Counted from the stretch's first letter, positions 16,592 to 24,653 are shown. The stretch is 64,000 nt of DNA from Ureibacillus sinduriensis BLB-1 = JCM 15800 (GCF_000772955.1 NZ_JPVO01000046.1:92760-156759); one strand, 5' to 3'. The notes: generated by a model not told the origin, from the letters alone. Program-made: numbers and translations.

Positions 16592-16620
16592 TTGGTAGGA
16601 GGAAGATAGTAGTTTATACT
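16592..16620 (+). promoter_or_regulatory. Sigma-A-type promoter of the thioesterase gene
   Basis: TTGGTA (16592-16597), a 17-base spacer and TATACT (16615-16620), 80 bases before the ATG. The rest of the 16377-16699 gap holds nothing else I can name. Confidence 0.6.
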
Positions 16621-16699
16621 AAAATTATCCATATATGAGAATGCTAGCTTCGAGTATGCAATATACATCTATTAAGTAGAATAGCGAGGAGGAAGACGA

Positions 16700-17191
16700 A
16701 TGAAAGAGTATGCAGTGGAAAATGCGATTCAGGATGTTTACCCGGATGACTTTGCTTGGTGTTATGGGTGCGGCAGGTTGAACAAGGACGGGCATCACAT
16801 CCGAACTGGTTGGCAAGATGACAAGACGGTGACGTTCTTTGAACCCGAATCCAAATACATGGGGATGCCTGGGTTTTTGTATGGCGGCATCATCGCCTCT
16901 TTAATGGATTGCCACGGAACAGGGTCTGCCTCACTTGCCCTACATCGTAAAAACGGGAACGAAATTGGCGATGGATCAATCCCGCCCCGGTTTGTGACGG
17001 CTAGCCTCCATGTAGACTTCCTGAAACCAACGCCACAACACGTTACATTGAAGGCTGTCGGGACAGTGGAAGAAATTCATCCAAAACGATGGAAGGTGGC
17101 AACCGAAGTCTACGCCGAGGATACGCTTTGTGCCCGAGGTATAGTAGAGCTTGTTATTATGCCCACTAGTTTTCAAAAAAAGGATGATTAG
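16700..17191 (+). CDS. PaaI-like hotdog-fold thioesterase
   Basis: 163 residues with the hotdog fold. GFLYGGIIASLMDCHGTGSA matches the hot-dog central helix with Asp in the catalytic position; SLHVDFLKPTP is the following strand motif. These enzymes hydrolyse acyl-CoA thioesters. Preceded by GAGGAGG. Monocistronic, with its own promoter and terminator. The substrate is unknown; Cys residues near the start (CYGCGR) are not typical of PaaI itself. Confidence 0.85.
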   Translation: MKEYAVENAIQDVYPDDFAWCYGCGRLNKDGHHIRTGWQDDKTVTFFEPESKYMGMPGFLYGGIIASLMDCHGTGSASLALHRKNGNEIGDGSIPPRFVTASLHVDFLKPTPQHVTLKAVGTVEEIHPKRWKVATEVYAEDTLCARGIVELVIMPTSFQKKDD

Positions 17192-17212
17192 CATTTAGTT
17201 GAACCACACTAG

Positions 17213-17251
17213 CGAAACAAGTTGGCTCCATTGTGGTTAACTTGTTTTTTG
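17213..17251 (+). terminator. Intrinsic terminator of the thioesterase gene
   Basis: AAACAAGTT (17215-17223) pairs with AACTTGTTT (17239-17247) and is followed by T residues. Confidence 0.85.
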
Positions 17252-17457
17252 CATTACTTAACCGAAAAGCACCCAATCTGTCCATACTTTGATCACCAAT
17301 AATAGCATTATTCATAAATGAAAGGTCCGTACCAATCACTAGTTTTATTATTCTTTGCATACTACGGTTTATAAATTTAGAATAATAAGGATAACCGATT
17401 TTATTAATGGTAAACTTGCTGTAAGTTAAAGCAAAAAAACTAATAGGCTGTGATAAA

Positions 17458-17871
17458 ATGTCAGAAAATGTTCAAACTCATAATATTGAAATTATTATGA
17501 AGGAAATGCTTGAAATTCAACATAAGTCTAAAATGTTTGTCAATTTACTTTCCGAAGGAGAATCGCTTTCCCAAAACCAGCTCATTCTTCTCCTCCAGCT
17601 GAGAATCAATGGTGGAATGAAAGCAACAGAAATTGCTGATTTTTTCAATGTCACTCCTGGGGCAGTTACGTCGATGTGCGATAAATTAGAAGCACTAAAT
17701 CTAATCCACCGTATCAGAGAAAATGAGGACAGACGAGTGGTAAAATTAATGTTAACAAGTGTTGGAGAGGGCAAAGTTCAAGATTTATTTATGAAGTTTT
17801 CACACGAAAAACTAACGGATATAGCAGAAGTATTGCAAAATGTTAACAAGTTAATGGGTACAATTTTCTAG
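17458..17871 (+). CDS. MarR family transcriptional regulator
   Basis: 137 residues. Helix-turn-helix ATEIADFFNVTPGAVTSMCD and wing NEDRRVVKLMLTSVGEG identify the MarR fold. The ATG at 17458 has only a weak ribosome site (AGGCTG). It is followed by a terminator and then, on the same strand, the bactofilin-like gene with a large palindrome in its promoter; control of that gene is possible but not shown. Confidence 0.88.
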   Translation: MSENVQTHNIEIIMKEMLEIQHKSKMFVNLLSEGESLSQNQLILLLQLRINGGMKATEIADFFNVTPGAVTSMCDKLEALNLIHRIRENEDRRVVKLMLTSVGEGKVQDLFMKFSHEKLTDIAEVLQNVNKLMGTIF

Positions 17872-17905
17872 GAACTTCCATAAAGAGAAGTTCCTTATTT
17901 TTATT
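17871..17905 (+). terminator. Intrinsic terminator of the MarR gene
   Basis: GGAACTTC (17871-17878) pairs with GAAGTTCC (17887-17894), followed by TTATTTTTATTT; the stem begins right after the stop codon. Confidence 0.85.
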
Positions 17906-17955
17906 TACTTACATGGATGGCCGTTGTTCTCCCCTTTTAAGCGTTTATTTTGTAC

Positions 17956-18027
17956 TTGACAAAGGAATGTAATTTTATTTTAATTAATATATATTTTAAT
18001 AATTAAAACATATATTAATTAAAATAA
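17956..18027 (+). promoter_or_regulatory. Promoter overlapped by a 53-bp palindrome
   Basis: TTGACA (17956-17961), 17-base spacer and TTTAAT (17979-17984). A long inverted repeat covers the -10 box and the leader: arms TTATTTTAATTAATATAT (17975-17992) and ATATATTAATTAAAATAA (18010-18027) are perfect over 18 bases, and the 17-base centre is itself nearly symmetric. It is well placed to be an operator for a dimeric or tetrameric repressor, perhaps the MarR protein just upstream. Confidence 0.65.
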
Positions 18028-18039
18028 GGTGGTGTGCAT

Positions 18040-18705
18040 TTGAAGAACAAAGAAAATAAGAAAAGTTACAGTGTCACCCTTACAAATGGCCGCATCAAAA
18101 ACTTAATACCTGAATGTAGAATATTAAAAATTCGTGGTTCGGTTGCTTTATATCAAGATCTCAAATTAGAAAGGATATCCACTCACGGCTATAGTATCTT
18201 CCACTCTCAAGTGGTCGCAGAGGCATTAAGCAATTCTGGATCATGTGTCATTAAAGAAAATTGTGTAGTTGATGAAGTTACCAATACAGGTAATTTAAAA
18301 ATGAAAAATGGTCAAATCTACAAAATTTTCAGCTCTGGTAAACTATCCATAGAACAAACCCTTCAATCGAAACAATTTCATTCCATTGGTATTGTTCAAG
18401 CAAATGTAATCCATTCAGAAAGGTTCCAGTTAAAGCTATCAGGTACCAGTCGTATTGAGCGACTTATTACACATCATGCAACTGTAGAGAAAGAAAATCT
18501 ATCATTCCCATTGTTAAAGAAAAAACTGATTTGCAAATATATAAAGGGAAGTAATTTACAACTTGCAAATACAGATGCTGAGGTAGTTGAAGGGGATATT
18601 GTGGTAATCAACAAACATTGCAATATACAAACACTTTACTATAAAGAAAATTACTCAATCTCCTCCTTCGCGAATGTTCAACAAATCATTAGGAGTGAAA
18701 TGTAA
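18040..18705 (+). CDS. Bactofilin-like polymer-forming protein
   Basis: 221 residues made of short repeated beta strands (pattern of alternating hydrophobics with GN and SG turns: TNTGNLKMKNGQIYKIFSSG, then KLSIEQTLQSKQFHSIG). This is the right-handed beta-helix style of bactofilins and YhbE/YhbF-like proteins that assemble into filaments at the membrane. The TTG at 18040 follows AAGGTGG at seven bases; a GTG two codons earlier overlaps that site. It is coupled to the membrane gene at 18705 through a TAATG overlap. The bactofilin label is moderate. Confidence 0.55.
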   Translation: MKNKENKKSYSVTLTNGRIKNLIPECRILKIRGSVALYQDLKLERISTHGYSIFHSQVVAEALSNSGSCVIKENCVVDEVTNTGNLKMKNGQIYKIFSSGKLSIEQTLQSKQFHSIGIVQANVIHSERFQLKLSGTSRIERLITHHATVEKENLSFPLLKKKLICKYIKGSNLQLANTDAEVVEGDIVVINKHCNIQTLYYKENYSISSFANVQQIIRSEM

Positions 18706-18986
18706 TGGCAATAGCAAAAATGGTACGCACTTTCTTTTACTTCTTAACCATCCCTGTCTTATTTGTGCTATACCTTGGACTGATATTGAGCGCCTTTCTC
18801 ATATCGATTGCCGGTATATTGCGAACTATTGGATTTGAACAAATCAAAATGAGCATTTGGCATAATGTTGCCATCCCAGTTAGTCTAAGTATTCCTATAT
18901 CACTTATTGTCTCTTTCCTATTGATCATTGGTTCGTTTTATATAAAACGTTTGATTAAACATTGTGTATCACATCTCAACTTTTAA
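18705..18986 (+). CDS. Small membrane protein coupled to the bactofilin-like gene
   Basis: 93 residues with two hydrophobic spans (FFYFLTIPVLFVLYLGLI and SLIVSFLLIIGSFYI) linked by an amphipathic stretch containing RTIGFEQIKMSIWHN. The start codon overlaps the stop of the upstream gene (TAATG), which suggests translational coupling and that the two proteins act together, perhaps as filament and membrane anchor. No family recognised. Confidence 0.7.
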   Translation: MAIAKMVRTFFYFLTIPVLFVLYLGLILSAFLISIAGILRTIGFEQIKMSIWHNVAIPVSLSIPISLIVSFLLIIGSFYIKRLIKHCVSHLNF

Positions 18987-19034
18987 TATAGTCATTGTTC
19001 ATCACCTAAATTCCCAAACTGATTTAAGCAAAAA

Positions 19035-19064
19035 ACAGAGAAACGCGAATGAAGTGTTTCTCTG
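19035..19064. terminator. Strong hairpin downstream of the bactofilin-like pair
   Basis: ACAGAGAAAC (19035-19044) pairs with GTTTCTCTGT (19055-19064). The T tract is on the minus strand only, although the nearby genes are on the plus strand. Confidence 0.5.
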
Positions 19065-19182
19065 TCGATGAATTGATTAACGCCATCGAAATACGATTTC
19101 CCTTCTTTTACTTCCGATCATCATGAAATTGAACCTCCAAATCCCTTATAATGTCATTACTTCAAATAAATTTTTACTGTTT

Positions 19183-19210
19183 TGCAACTTTTTACAACTC
19201 TAATCCGTGG
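19183..19210 (+). promoter_or_regulatory. Possible ECF-type autoregulatory promoter
   Basis: TGCAAC (19183-19188), a 17-base spacer and CGTGG (19206-19210) fit the AAC/CGT pattern of extracytoplasmic-function sigma factors, directly before the ECF sigma gene. Confidence 0.4.
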
Positions 19211-19232
19211 TTAGAGTGAAAGGTGGGAAGAA

Positions 19233-19712
19233 ATGGATCTCGAACAGGTATATTCCCTATACTTCAATGACTTATATCGTTATTTATATTCTCTTACAAG
19301 AAATCATGCCGAAACCGAAGATCTGCTTCAAGAGACCTTTACAAAAGCGCACATTGCCTTACTGACCAATGAAATAAAGGAAATAAAACCGTGGCTTTTT
19401 AAGGTGGGCTATTATACATTCATCGATCATGCAAGAAAAGATAAACGATATGTCATGACAAATGATTTTTTTGAAATCGATTTAAAAACGCCGGAGAATA
19501 TCGCGCTTGAGAATGATGCTTTCCTGAAGCTGTTAAGCTATTTGGATAAGCTCAAACCAATAGAAAAACAGGCCATCTTGCTCTGTGATGTGCATGATTG
19601 CACGAATTTGGAAGCCGCAAACATTCTAACTATCAAGCTGAATACTTTGAAGAGCCATCTGGCACGAGGAAGAAAAAGACTGAGAGAATTGCTGGAGGGG
19701 GAAGGAAACTAA
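19233..19712 (+). CDS. ECF-type RNA polymerase sigma factor
   Basis: 159 residues: region 2 with YFNDLYRYLYSLTRNHAETE and DLLQETFTKAH, region 2.4 with KPWLFKVGYYTFIDHARK, and region 4 helix-turn-helix NLEAANILTIKLNTLKSHLA. It should direct RNA polymerase to a small regulon, probably envelope stress. AAAGGTGGG precedes the ATG. The stop overlaps the anti-sigma start (TAATG), so both are made in a fixed ratio. Confidence 0.92.
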   Translation: MDLEQVYSLYFNDLYRYLYSLTRNHAETEDLLQETFTKAHIALLTNEIKEIKPWLFKVGYYTFIDHARKDKRYVMTNDFFEIDLKTPENIALENDAFLKLLSYLDKLKPIEKQAILLCDVHDCTNLEAANILTIKLNTLKSHLARGRKRLRELLEGEGN

Positions 19713-20695
19713 TGGATGCTTATGAAAAATTAATAAATAAAGCGAAGAATGAAAGTGAGTTTCGCCCAAGTGATGGACCCAAAAAAGTGAAAAGAGCCAT
19801 CAACTCATCGAAGTGGAAAATCATTCTTTCCACCATCACCGTCATTCTGCTAATTGTTCCTACTTGTTATATGTTGACCTTTGGATATTATGCTTTTGGG
19901 ACAAAATCAACCACTTTGATGGATGTGGCAAGCAAGACGCTTTATATTACCGAACCAAATACAACATTGGAAGAAATGGAATTTGATATGGACTTTTCGC
20001 TCTTTTCCATGAATTTGGCATTCGAACAGTATAAACAAATCGGGGATGATTTTTATCCTGCAAAACATTACGACCTTCAGTTTGTCTTGAATGATTTGGT
20101 GGAGAAAAATGAGGACTCTAAATTGGAGAAGGTATATCCAGGTTATCCGACCCAAACGAATCAATGGATCGCGCACCCTAAACAAATGATCGAGTTTGAT
20201 AGTGCGAAGGAATGGCGTGTATTGGCAGGATTGCCGGAGGAGACGGTTGTCGAGGCATACATTTCTTTGGACAATCTTTATCGAGTGGAAGAAGTAGAAA
20301 CTGCAATGGAAAACGTGGATGTGACTTGGGCGGCAGTCTATACTGGCAGAGAGGAAACGATGTTGAGTTCGGATGGTGATGTCATCTCCCCTATCGGATA
20401 TCCTGTACAGCCCGATGAAACCTACTGGTCCCCTTTCCGGGAGTCCACATCACACGAGGAAACTTTCCTGGAAATGCTAAAGGAACTCCAACCCTATGAA
20501 AGGATTGCAGAAGAAGTCTCGCCACATAAAAATCTCGAATTGGAAGAACGCATAGCGTACATCGAGGAGCAAGGCTTTGAAACATATGGTGTTGTAGTGA
20601 CAGGGCCAAAAAGCGAAATCGAATCTTTGAGAGAATTGGATATGGTACGTTATTTGAAAGTCGGAGAGGTGAAATTATGGAATTGGGCACGATAA
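19712..20695 (+). CDS. Anti-sigma factor, membrane-anchored
   Basis: 327 residues. A short cytoplasmic N-terminus (about 35 residues, basic), one transmembrane helix (WKIILSTITVILLIVPTCYM) and a large extracytoplasmic domain, the layout of the sigma-factor-regulator N/C-terminal family. The C-terminal part (IAYIEEQGFETYGVVVTGPK) is typical. It should bind and silence the ECF factor until an envelope signal frees it. The ATG at 19712 lies after GGGGGAAGG and overlaps the sigma stop; upstream frame extension overlaps the sigma gene. Confidence 0.88.
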   Translation: MDAYEKLINKAKNESEFRPSDGPKKVKRAINSSKWKIILSTITVILLIVPTCYMLTFGYYAFGTKSTTLMDVASKTLYITEPNTTLEEMEFDMDFSLFSMNLAFEQYKQIGDDFYPAKHYDLQFVLNDLVEKNEDSKLEKVYPGYPTQTNQWIAHPKQMIEFDSAKEWRVLAGLPEETVVEAYISLDNLYRVEEVETAMENVDVTWAAVYTGREETMLSSDGDVISPIGYPVQPDETYWSPFRESTSHEETFLEMLKELQPYERIAEEVSPHKNLELEERIAYIEEQGFETYGVVVTGPKSEIESLRELDMVRYLKVGEVKLWNWAR

Positions 20696-20970
20696 AAAAC
20701 ACGGTTTTACACATTTGTGGATGGCTGAGTGTCGTGATGGGGCTTATTTTCTTGGCGGACATTAATCTCTCTCTATTATCCGGCTATGATGGGGCTCTAT
20801 CAAATATATTCTCTTCTTGGATCATGCTTTCAGTCGTACTAGGAGTCATCTCAACCTTCAATAAAAAAAGCCGGTCGCTTGGGTTATGGGGATTGGGGTT
20901 AAGCATCTATCTGGGACTGTTTATGGCAGTTATCTTCATCTTGGGCTGGACGATTGTTCCTTTCCCATAA
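20677..20970 (+). CDS. Small membrane protein, third gene of the ECF operon
   Basis: 97 residues with three hydrophobic helices (ICGWLSVVMGLIFLADINL, SSWIMLSVVLGVIST, and GLGLSIYLGLFMAVIFILGW). The ATG overlaps the anti-sigma end by 19 bases and follows GGAGAGGTG, so it is co-translated. It may modulate or be controlled by the sigma/anti-sigma pair. No family recognised. Confidence 0.8.
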   Translation: MELGTIKNTVLHICGWLSVVMGLIFLADINLSLLSGYDGALSNIFSSWIMLSVVLGVISTFNKKSRSLGLWGLGLSIYLGLFMAVIFILGWTIVPFP

Positions 20971-20978
20971 CGCTCAGG

Positions 20979-21023
20979 GGCATGAAAAACGTGGAACACT
21001 CTCTCGTTTTTCATGCTCTTTTT
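20979..21023 (+). terminator. Terminator of the ECF operon
   Basis: GCATGAAAAACG (20980-20991) pairs with CGTTTTTCATGC (21005-21016), followed by CTTTTT. Confidence 0.9.
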
Positions 21024-21063
21024 GTTATCCATCCCTACCAAGCCGAAAAGCATCGACATTCGA

Positions 21064-21213
21064 TCAAAAGTGTTTCTGCAGCTTAGACTTTGAAAACCAG
21101 TACATGGTCATGCCAAAGAACAATCCATCCAAACCAAAATTATTTACTGTAGCCAACTGAGGTCCATTTCCCCAGTAGTGGATAAGGTGATACAAATTCC
21201 ATGCATACCAACA
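21064..21213 (-). pseudogene. Truncated membrane protein remnant
   Basis: An open stretch of 48 codons ending at TGA 21064 reads like the C-terminus of a compact membrane protein: WYAWNLYHLIHYWGNGPQLA, then NFGLDGLFFGMTMYWFSKSK. Just before it, on the minus strand, a TGA closes the frame and the dispersed repeat copy at 21226-21268 begins, so the N-terminal half appears to be missing. No start codon with a ribosome site is found. Confidence 0.45.
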
Positions 21214-21225
21214 TGAAATTCAAAA

Positions 21226-21268
21226 AAGACGCATTTCCTATTTAAGAAACACGCCTGACGATTGAATT
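21226..21268 (+). repeat. Dispersed hairpin repeat copy beside a gene remnant
   Basis: AAAGACGCATTTCCTATTTA, AGAAACACGCCTGACGATTG: core hairpin with changed tail. It borders the broken frame at 21064-21213. Confidence 0.65.
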
Positions 21269-21285
21269 CTAACTAGTAGATGTTT

Positions 21286-21405
21286 TCACCAAAATTTTAG
21301 AAAATGGACAATCGTATTTATTCCAATCAATTTTATAGCCATAATCGCGAGGATAACGATGATTGCTGTTACTGTCCCAATCGTTTGTTTTCCTGAATTA
21401 GCCAT
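21286..21405 (-). CDS. 39-residue single-span membrane protein
   Basis: A short gene: MANSGKQTIGTVTAII continues as one hydrophobic span and ends in HFLKFW. The ribosome site AAGGAGG sits six bases before the ATG at 21405 and overlaps the stop codon of the AraC regulator gene upstream, a sign of co-transcription and coupling. Function unknown; it may be a membrane peptide partner of the regulator or of its target. Confidence 0.75.
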   Translation of the reverse strand: MANSGKQTIGTVTAIIVILAIMAIKLIGINTIVHFLKFW

Positions 21406-21415
21406 GTTCGCCTCC

Positions 21416-22300
21416 TTATATTTCATCATCGAATGATAGATTTACCGGTTCGTCCAACAGCTCACCCTGCACCTCCAGGTTGGTTGTCGGTGTACTCACA
21501 TCCACTTCGTCAAAGGTAAACTGATCTGCCCATACTGTTCCTTGTCCGGACAGGATGATACCGAATGAGATAACCGCGCTTCTTTCCGGGACATCCAACA
21601 CGATGGAATAACGATTCCAGTTTGTATCGCCTTTGATAGGCCGATTACTCATATTATCGAATTGAAGCACATCCTCCATTGCGTCGTCTACCCGCATCCA
21701 CATTCCAGCGTACGTGTCTACAGCTTCCGTACGTATGAAGCAGGATAGCCGGATTCGTTTCCCTACAAACTGGTTCGCCTTGAATGACTGCATCATCGTA
21801 GCAAATTCGGTAGAATCCAGCACGCTTTTGGATTTTAAATAACCCGATGCCTTTCCCTGATGAACCACTTCATGGTCAATTCCCATTTCGTAGTTATATG
21901 GGCTTGATCCACTCAAAAACCAACCTTTCACCTTCGTATTCATGTACGATTCCTCCCTTTTTTTGAGAACGTCTGCCATTATTTTGCGATATTTGCCGGG
22001 TGGCATTTTGTATACTTCCTTAAATGACCTTGTAAATGCCTCTTGTGATTCAAATTGATAATATAAAGCAATGTCCAGAATGCGTTCGCCAGTGTAAAGC
22101 AGGGCGGCTGAGGCATTTGCCAATCTTCTCATTCGGATATACTCCGTTGCCGTCATACCAACCGAGGATTGAAATATTCGATGGAAGTGGTATTTCGAGA
22201 AATTCGATTGTCTTGCGAGATTTTCCAAGGTAAGAGGCTCATGTAAATTTTCTTCCACATACATAATTATTTTTTTAATTACAATATCGTAGTCGTACAT
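21416..22300 (-). CDS. AraC family regulator with C-terminal beta-sandwich domain
   Basis: 294 residues. The first 105 form the AraC DNA-binding domain: SKYHFHRIFQSSVGMTATEY, then LDIALYYQFESQEAFTRSFK and PPGKYRK. The rest is a lectin-like beta-sandwich (KANQFVGKRIRLSCFIRTEA region to QGTVWADQFTFDEVD) that should sense a ligand. The regulator is followed by a 39-residue membrane peptide gene. Target genes and signal are unknown. Start ATG at 22300 follows GGAGGA. Confidence 0.88.
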   Translation of the reverse strand: MYDYDIVIKKIIMYVEENLHEPLTLENLARQSNFSKYHFHRIFQSSVGMTATEYIRMRRLANASAALLYTGERILDIALYYQFESQEAFTRSFKEVYKMPPGKYRKIMADVLKKREESYMNTKVKGWFLSGSSPYNYEMGIDHEVVHQGKASGYLKSKSVLDSTEFATMMQSFKANQFVGKRIRLSCFIRTEAVDTYAGMWMRVDDAMEDVLQFDNMSNRPIKGDTNWNRYSIVLDVPERSAVISFGIILSGQGTVWADQFTFDEVDVSTPTTNLEVQGELLDEPVNLSFDDEI

Positions 22301-22440
22301 CTAAGCTATCCTCCTTTTTATATAGAGTAACAGGAATCCGCACTCACTTTTTGATATATCTTGCTATGAAGCAGTTAAAAGTTCCAACTTCCGCAATTAT
22401 TCATTTTTTCAACATCATTTTAAGATAGGCTGATCAATAT

Positions 22441-22477
22441 AAAAAATTGACGCACCTCTTTTTAAAGAAATGCGTCA
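22441..22477 (-). terminator. Minus-strand terminator downstream of the oxidoreductase
   Basis: TGACGCA (22448-22454) pairs with TGCGTCA (22471-22477), with an A run to the left giving a minus-strand T tract. Its loop resembles the repeat-family core at 21226, so it may be a repeat-derived terminator. Confidence 0.7.
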
Positions 22478-22592
22478 GCTCCAACCATATATTTATCTTG
22501 TATATTTGTAAGAGAAAGCCCGATTCATAGCAGTAAACTTGGCAATTTCGGGCGCCTCATGGTTTACTTCACAATTTTTGTGGAGGCGGTGA

Positions 22593-23213
22593 TTAGTAGG
22601 CGATTCCCACACGCGTTTTTATATAATCGCTACTATTGATAAGGCTGTTTGCAAATTCGGCTGTATCCGGCACCGAGATCTGCATCCCACCCTCGGGCAA
22701 AAAGTTGCTATCTGTCCGGTAGTTACCCAGCCTTTCTCCATCCGGTAAATAGGTCGGACAGACGATTGTCCAGTCCAGTTGCGATTGATTCAGCAGCTCG
22801 TATACTTTATGATGTTCTTCGGCTGCACGCGTTAACTTGCGCTTGGATTCGCTTGACTGGTAGCGCAATACTTCCGGCTCAACCCTGCTTTGCAGGATTC
22901 CGGCAGTTCCGATGGTAATGATGCGTTTTATGCCTTCAGCTTCCATGGCCTTGATGATAAGTGGCATACTTTCCGATAGCGTGGTTGCCCCATCCGTGTT
23001 AAGTGCACTGATCACTATATCCATTCCATGCATCGCTCTTTCGATATCCTCTTTGTTTAAAACATTTCCTTGAAGGATCGTGAAGTTTTCGTGGTTCAAA
23101 TCCAGCTTCTCCGGAGAACGGACCAATGCCGTTACGTGATGGCTGTCTTGGAGAGCTTGAAGCACGATTTGACGACCAACTCGTCCCGTTCCACCTAAAA
23201 CTAAAATATTCAT
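22593..23213 (-). CDS. NAD(P)H-binding oxidoreductase, atypical SDR
   Basis: 206 residues with an N-terminal dinucleotide-binding motif MNILVLGGTGRVGRQI (GGTGxxG) and the NmrA/YwnB-like layout, including VISALNTDGATTLSESM and RIITIGTAGILQSR. It should bind NAD(P) and act as a reductase or regulator; substrate unknown. GGGGG precedes the ATG at 23213. Monocistronic. Confidence 0.85.
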   Translation of the reverse strand: MNILVLGGTGRVGRQIVLQALQDSHHVTALVRSPEKLDLNHENFTILQGNVLNKEDIERAMHGMDIVISALNTDGATTLSESMPLIIKAMEAEGIKRIITIGTAGILQSRVEPEVLRYQSSESKRKLTRAAEEHHKVYELLNQSQLDWTIVCPTYLPDGERLGNYRTDSNFLPEGGMQISVPDTAEFANSLINSSDYIKTRVGIAY

Positions 23214-23322
23214 TGAGGAGCCCCCTTTTCGAATCTGGCATCAATCAATTAAACTGTGATTATTTCAAGTATAGCATTTTTCATAACTTTAAAATTGGCA
23301 CCAAACTATGCCCGGTTTGCCT

Positions 23323-23357
23323 AAAAAAAAGCGCATTCTTTTGACGAAAGAAAGCGC
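23323..23357 (-). terminator. Intrinsic terminator of the DUF2089 operon
   Basis: GCGCATTCTTT (23331-23341) pairs with AAAGAAAGCGC (23346-23356) with a run of A to the left, a T tract on the minus strand. Confidence 0.8.
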
Positions 23358-23365
23358 CTCAATAT

Positions 23366-23635
23366 CTATAGCTTTATTTTTATCTCGGTCCCGTCCTTCG
23401 ACACCGTCTCAATAAGGGTCAACCCACGATGATTGGATAATTCTTTCAGCAGGGGCTTCAATTGTTCCCTTTCAATAACAGGGAAGATAAATTTGCTTCC
23501 GTCTTTTTCGATCGCTTTATTTATGAAACGATTAAACCAATTCGATGCAATAATTAAACTCGCTATATTAATGATTATATAGGGAACCGGAATGAAAAAT
23601 CGCCTTTCATTCACTTTGAATTTCACTTTTAACAT
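23366..23635 (-). CDS. Small protein, third gene of the DUF2089 operon
   Basis: 89 residues with one hydrophobic segment (PYIIINIASLIIASNWF) and a basic, charged C-terminal half (EREQLKPLLKELSNHRGLTL). The ATG lies 3 bases after the upstream stop (TAG 23641-23639), so it is likely translated by coupling. The neighbours are SHOCT-like and DUF2089 proteins, the same company as in the yvlA-yvlB unit of Bacillus. Function unknown. Confidence 0.7.
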   Translation of the reverse strand: MLKVKFKVNERRFFIPVPYIIINIASLIIASNWFNRFINKAIEKDGSKFIFPVIEREQLKPLLKELSNHRGLTLIETVSKDGTEIKIKL

Positions 23636-23638
23636 ACC

Positions 23639-24028
23639 CTACTCGACTACCACAACGACTTTATCGCCATTGGCCGAGGTGATATCCACAATCTGTCCGA
23701 CCAATTCATTTTCGATTGCTTCAATTAGCAGGTCAGCGTTGATATCTTTCACATATTTTTCGGCCTCCGGTATTTTTTCGGCAATATTTGTTCCTACTTT
23801 TAAGACAGCCTTGACGAGGTTTATCGGGAGGTTGACATTTACATTGTCGCCGTTTTCCGAGTTTATACGAACTTTCAGCATTTTATTTCCATATGAGACG
23901 TCTTTTTTTAACGTCACTGGCTCTGACTGATTTTGACCTTGCAGGATGGAAATTAATTCACTTGCTTTGTCTTTATCAATTTTTCCTTCTTCCACCAGCG
24001 TTAACACTCTAGAAATTTCGTCCTTCAT
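23639..24028 (-). CDS. SHOCT-like domain protein (YvlB-like N-terminus)
   Basis: 129 residues. The first 30 (ISRVLTLVEEGKIDKDKASE) form a SHOCT-type helical motif; the rest is a beta-rich segment (LKVRINSENGDNVNVNLPIN). The ATG overlaps the DUF2089 stop codon (TTAATG), so the two are coupled. Such proteins occur with DUF2089 and YvlB-type beta-sheet proteins. No enzymatic site is visible. Confidence 0.75.
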   Translation of the reverse strand: MKDEISRVLTLVEEGKIDKDKASELISILQGQNQSEPVTLKKDVSYGNKMLKVRINSENGDNVNVNLPINLVKAVLKVGTNIAEKIPEAEKYVKDINADLLIEAIENELVGQIVDITSANGDKVVVVVE

Positions 24029-24399
24029 TAATCTTCCCCCTCTTTTAATAATTCAATGGCTTTCTCTGCGGTAATTTCGCCTTTTTCCAGCAACGAGACA
24101 ATTTTCTTTTTATCCACTTCAGGCTTTTTATGAGTGGAGTATCCCAGAGCAGAAATAATTTCATCCAATTTTCCTCTGACGGTTGGATAGGAAATGCCGA
24201 GCTCTTTTTCAACCTCTTTAATATTCCCACGGCATTTTAGAAAAATCTCGACAAAATGCAGCTGCTCCTGACCGAGGGCGGCTAGTTTTGAAACTTCAAA
24301 TTCATTTTCTATCGTTGTCTGGCAATGGTTGCACTGCAGCTTCGTGATTTTCAGTGCCTTGCTGCACACTGGACAATTTGTGAGTAAAGGATACGCCAT
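24028..24399 (-). CDS. DUF2089 family protein (YvlA-like)
   Basis: 123 residues. A zinc ribbon (CPVC at residues 9-12 and CNHC at 23-26) is followed by a sigma-like helix-turn-helix region (KEVEKELGISYPTVRGKLDE) and a short coil ending LLEKGEITAEKAIELLKEG, which repeats the SHOCT motif. This suggests a DNA-binding regulator of its own operon. The ATG at 24399 follows AAAGGAG; an upstream ATG at 24432 lacks one. First of three genes. Confidence 0.88.
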   Translation of the reverse strand: MAYPLLTNCPVCSKALKITKLQCNHCQTTIENEFEVSKLAALGQEQLHFVEIFLKCRGNIKEVEKELGISYPTVRGKLDEIISALGYSTHKKPEVDKKKIVSLLEKGEITAEKAIELLKEGED

Positions 24400-24653
24400 A
24401 CAGTTCTCCTTTCTTTCGTTTGATTCCATCATACACTTTAAACCAACATATTAAAACAACTTTTTAAAATTATTTATCATAATTAATTTATTTATTAATT
24501 ATTTAAAAATAAACATTAAATTATTCAATGTATAGGTTACATTAATTAAATGTATCGCTCTGTATTAAGTTGTCAAAACCCGCATCGCCCCAACACAAAC
24601 CAATTCGTTGAATAGTATAGAGTGAATAATGGAAAGAAAGGATAATGTAGTCG

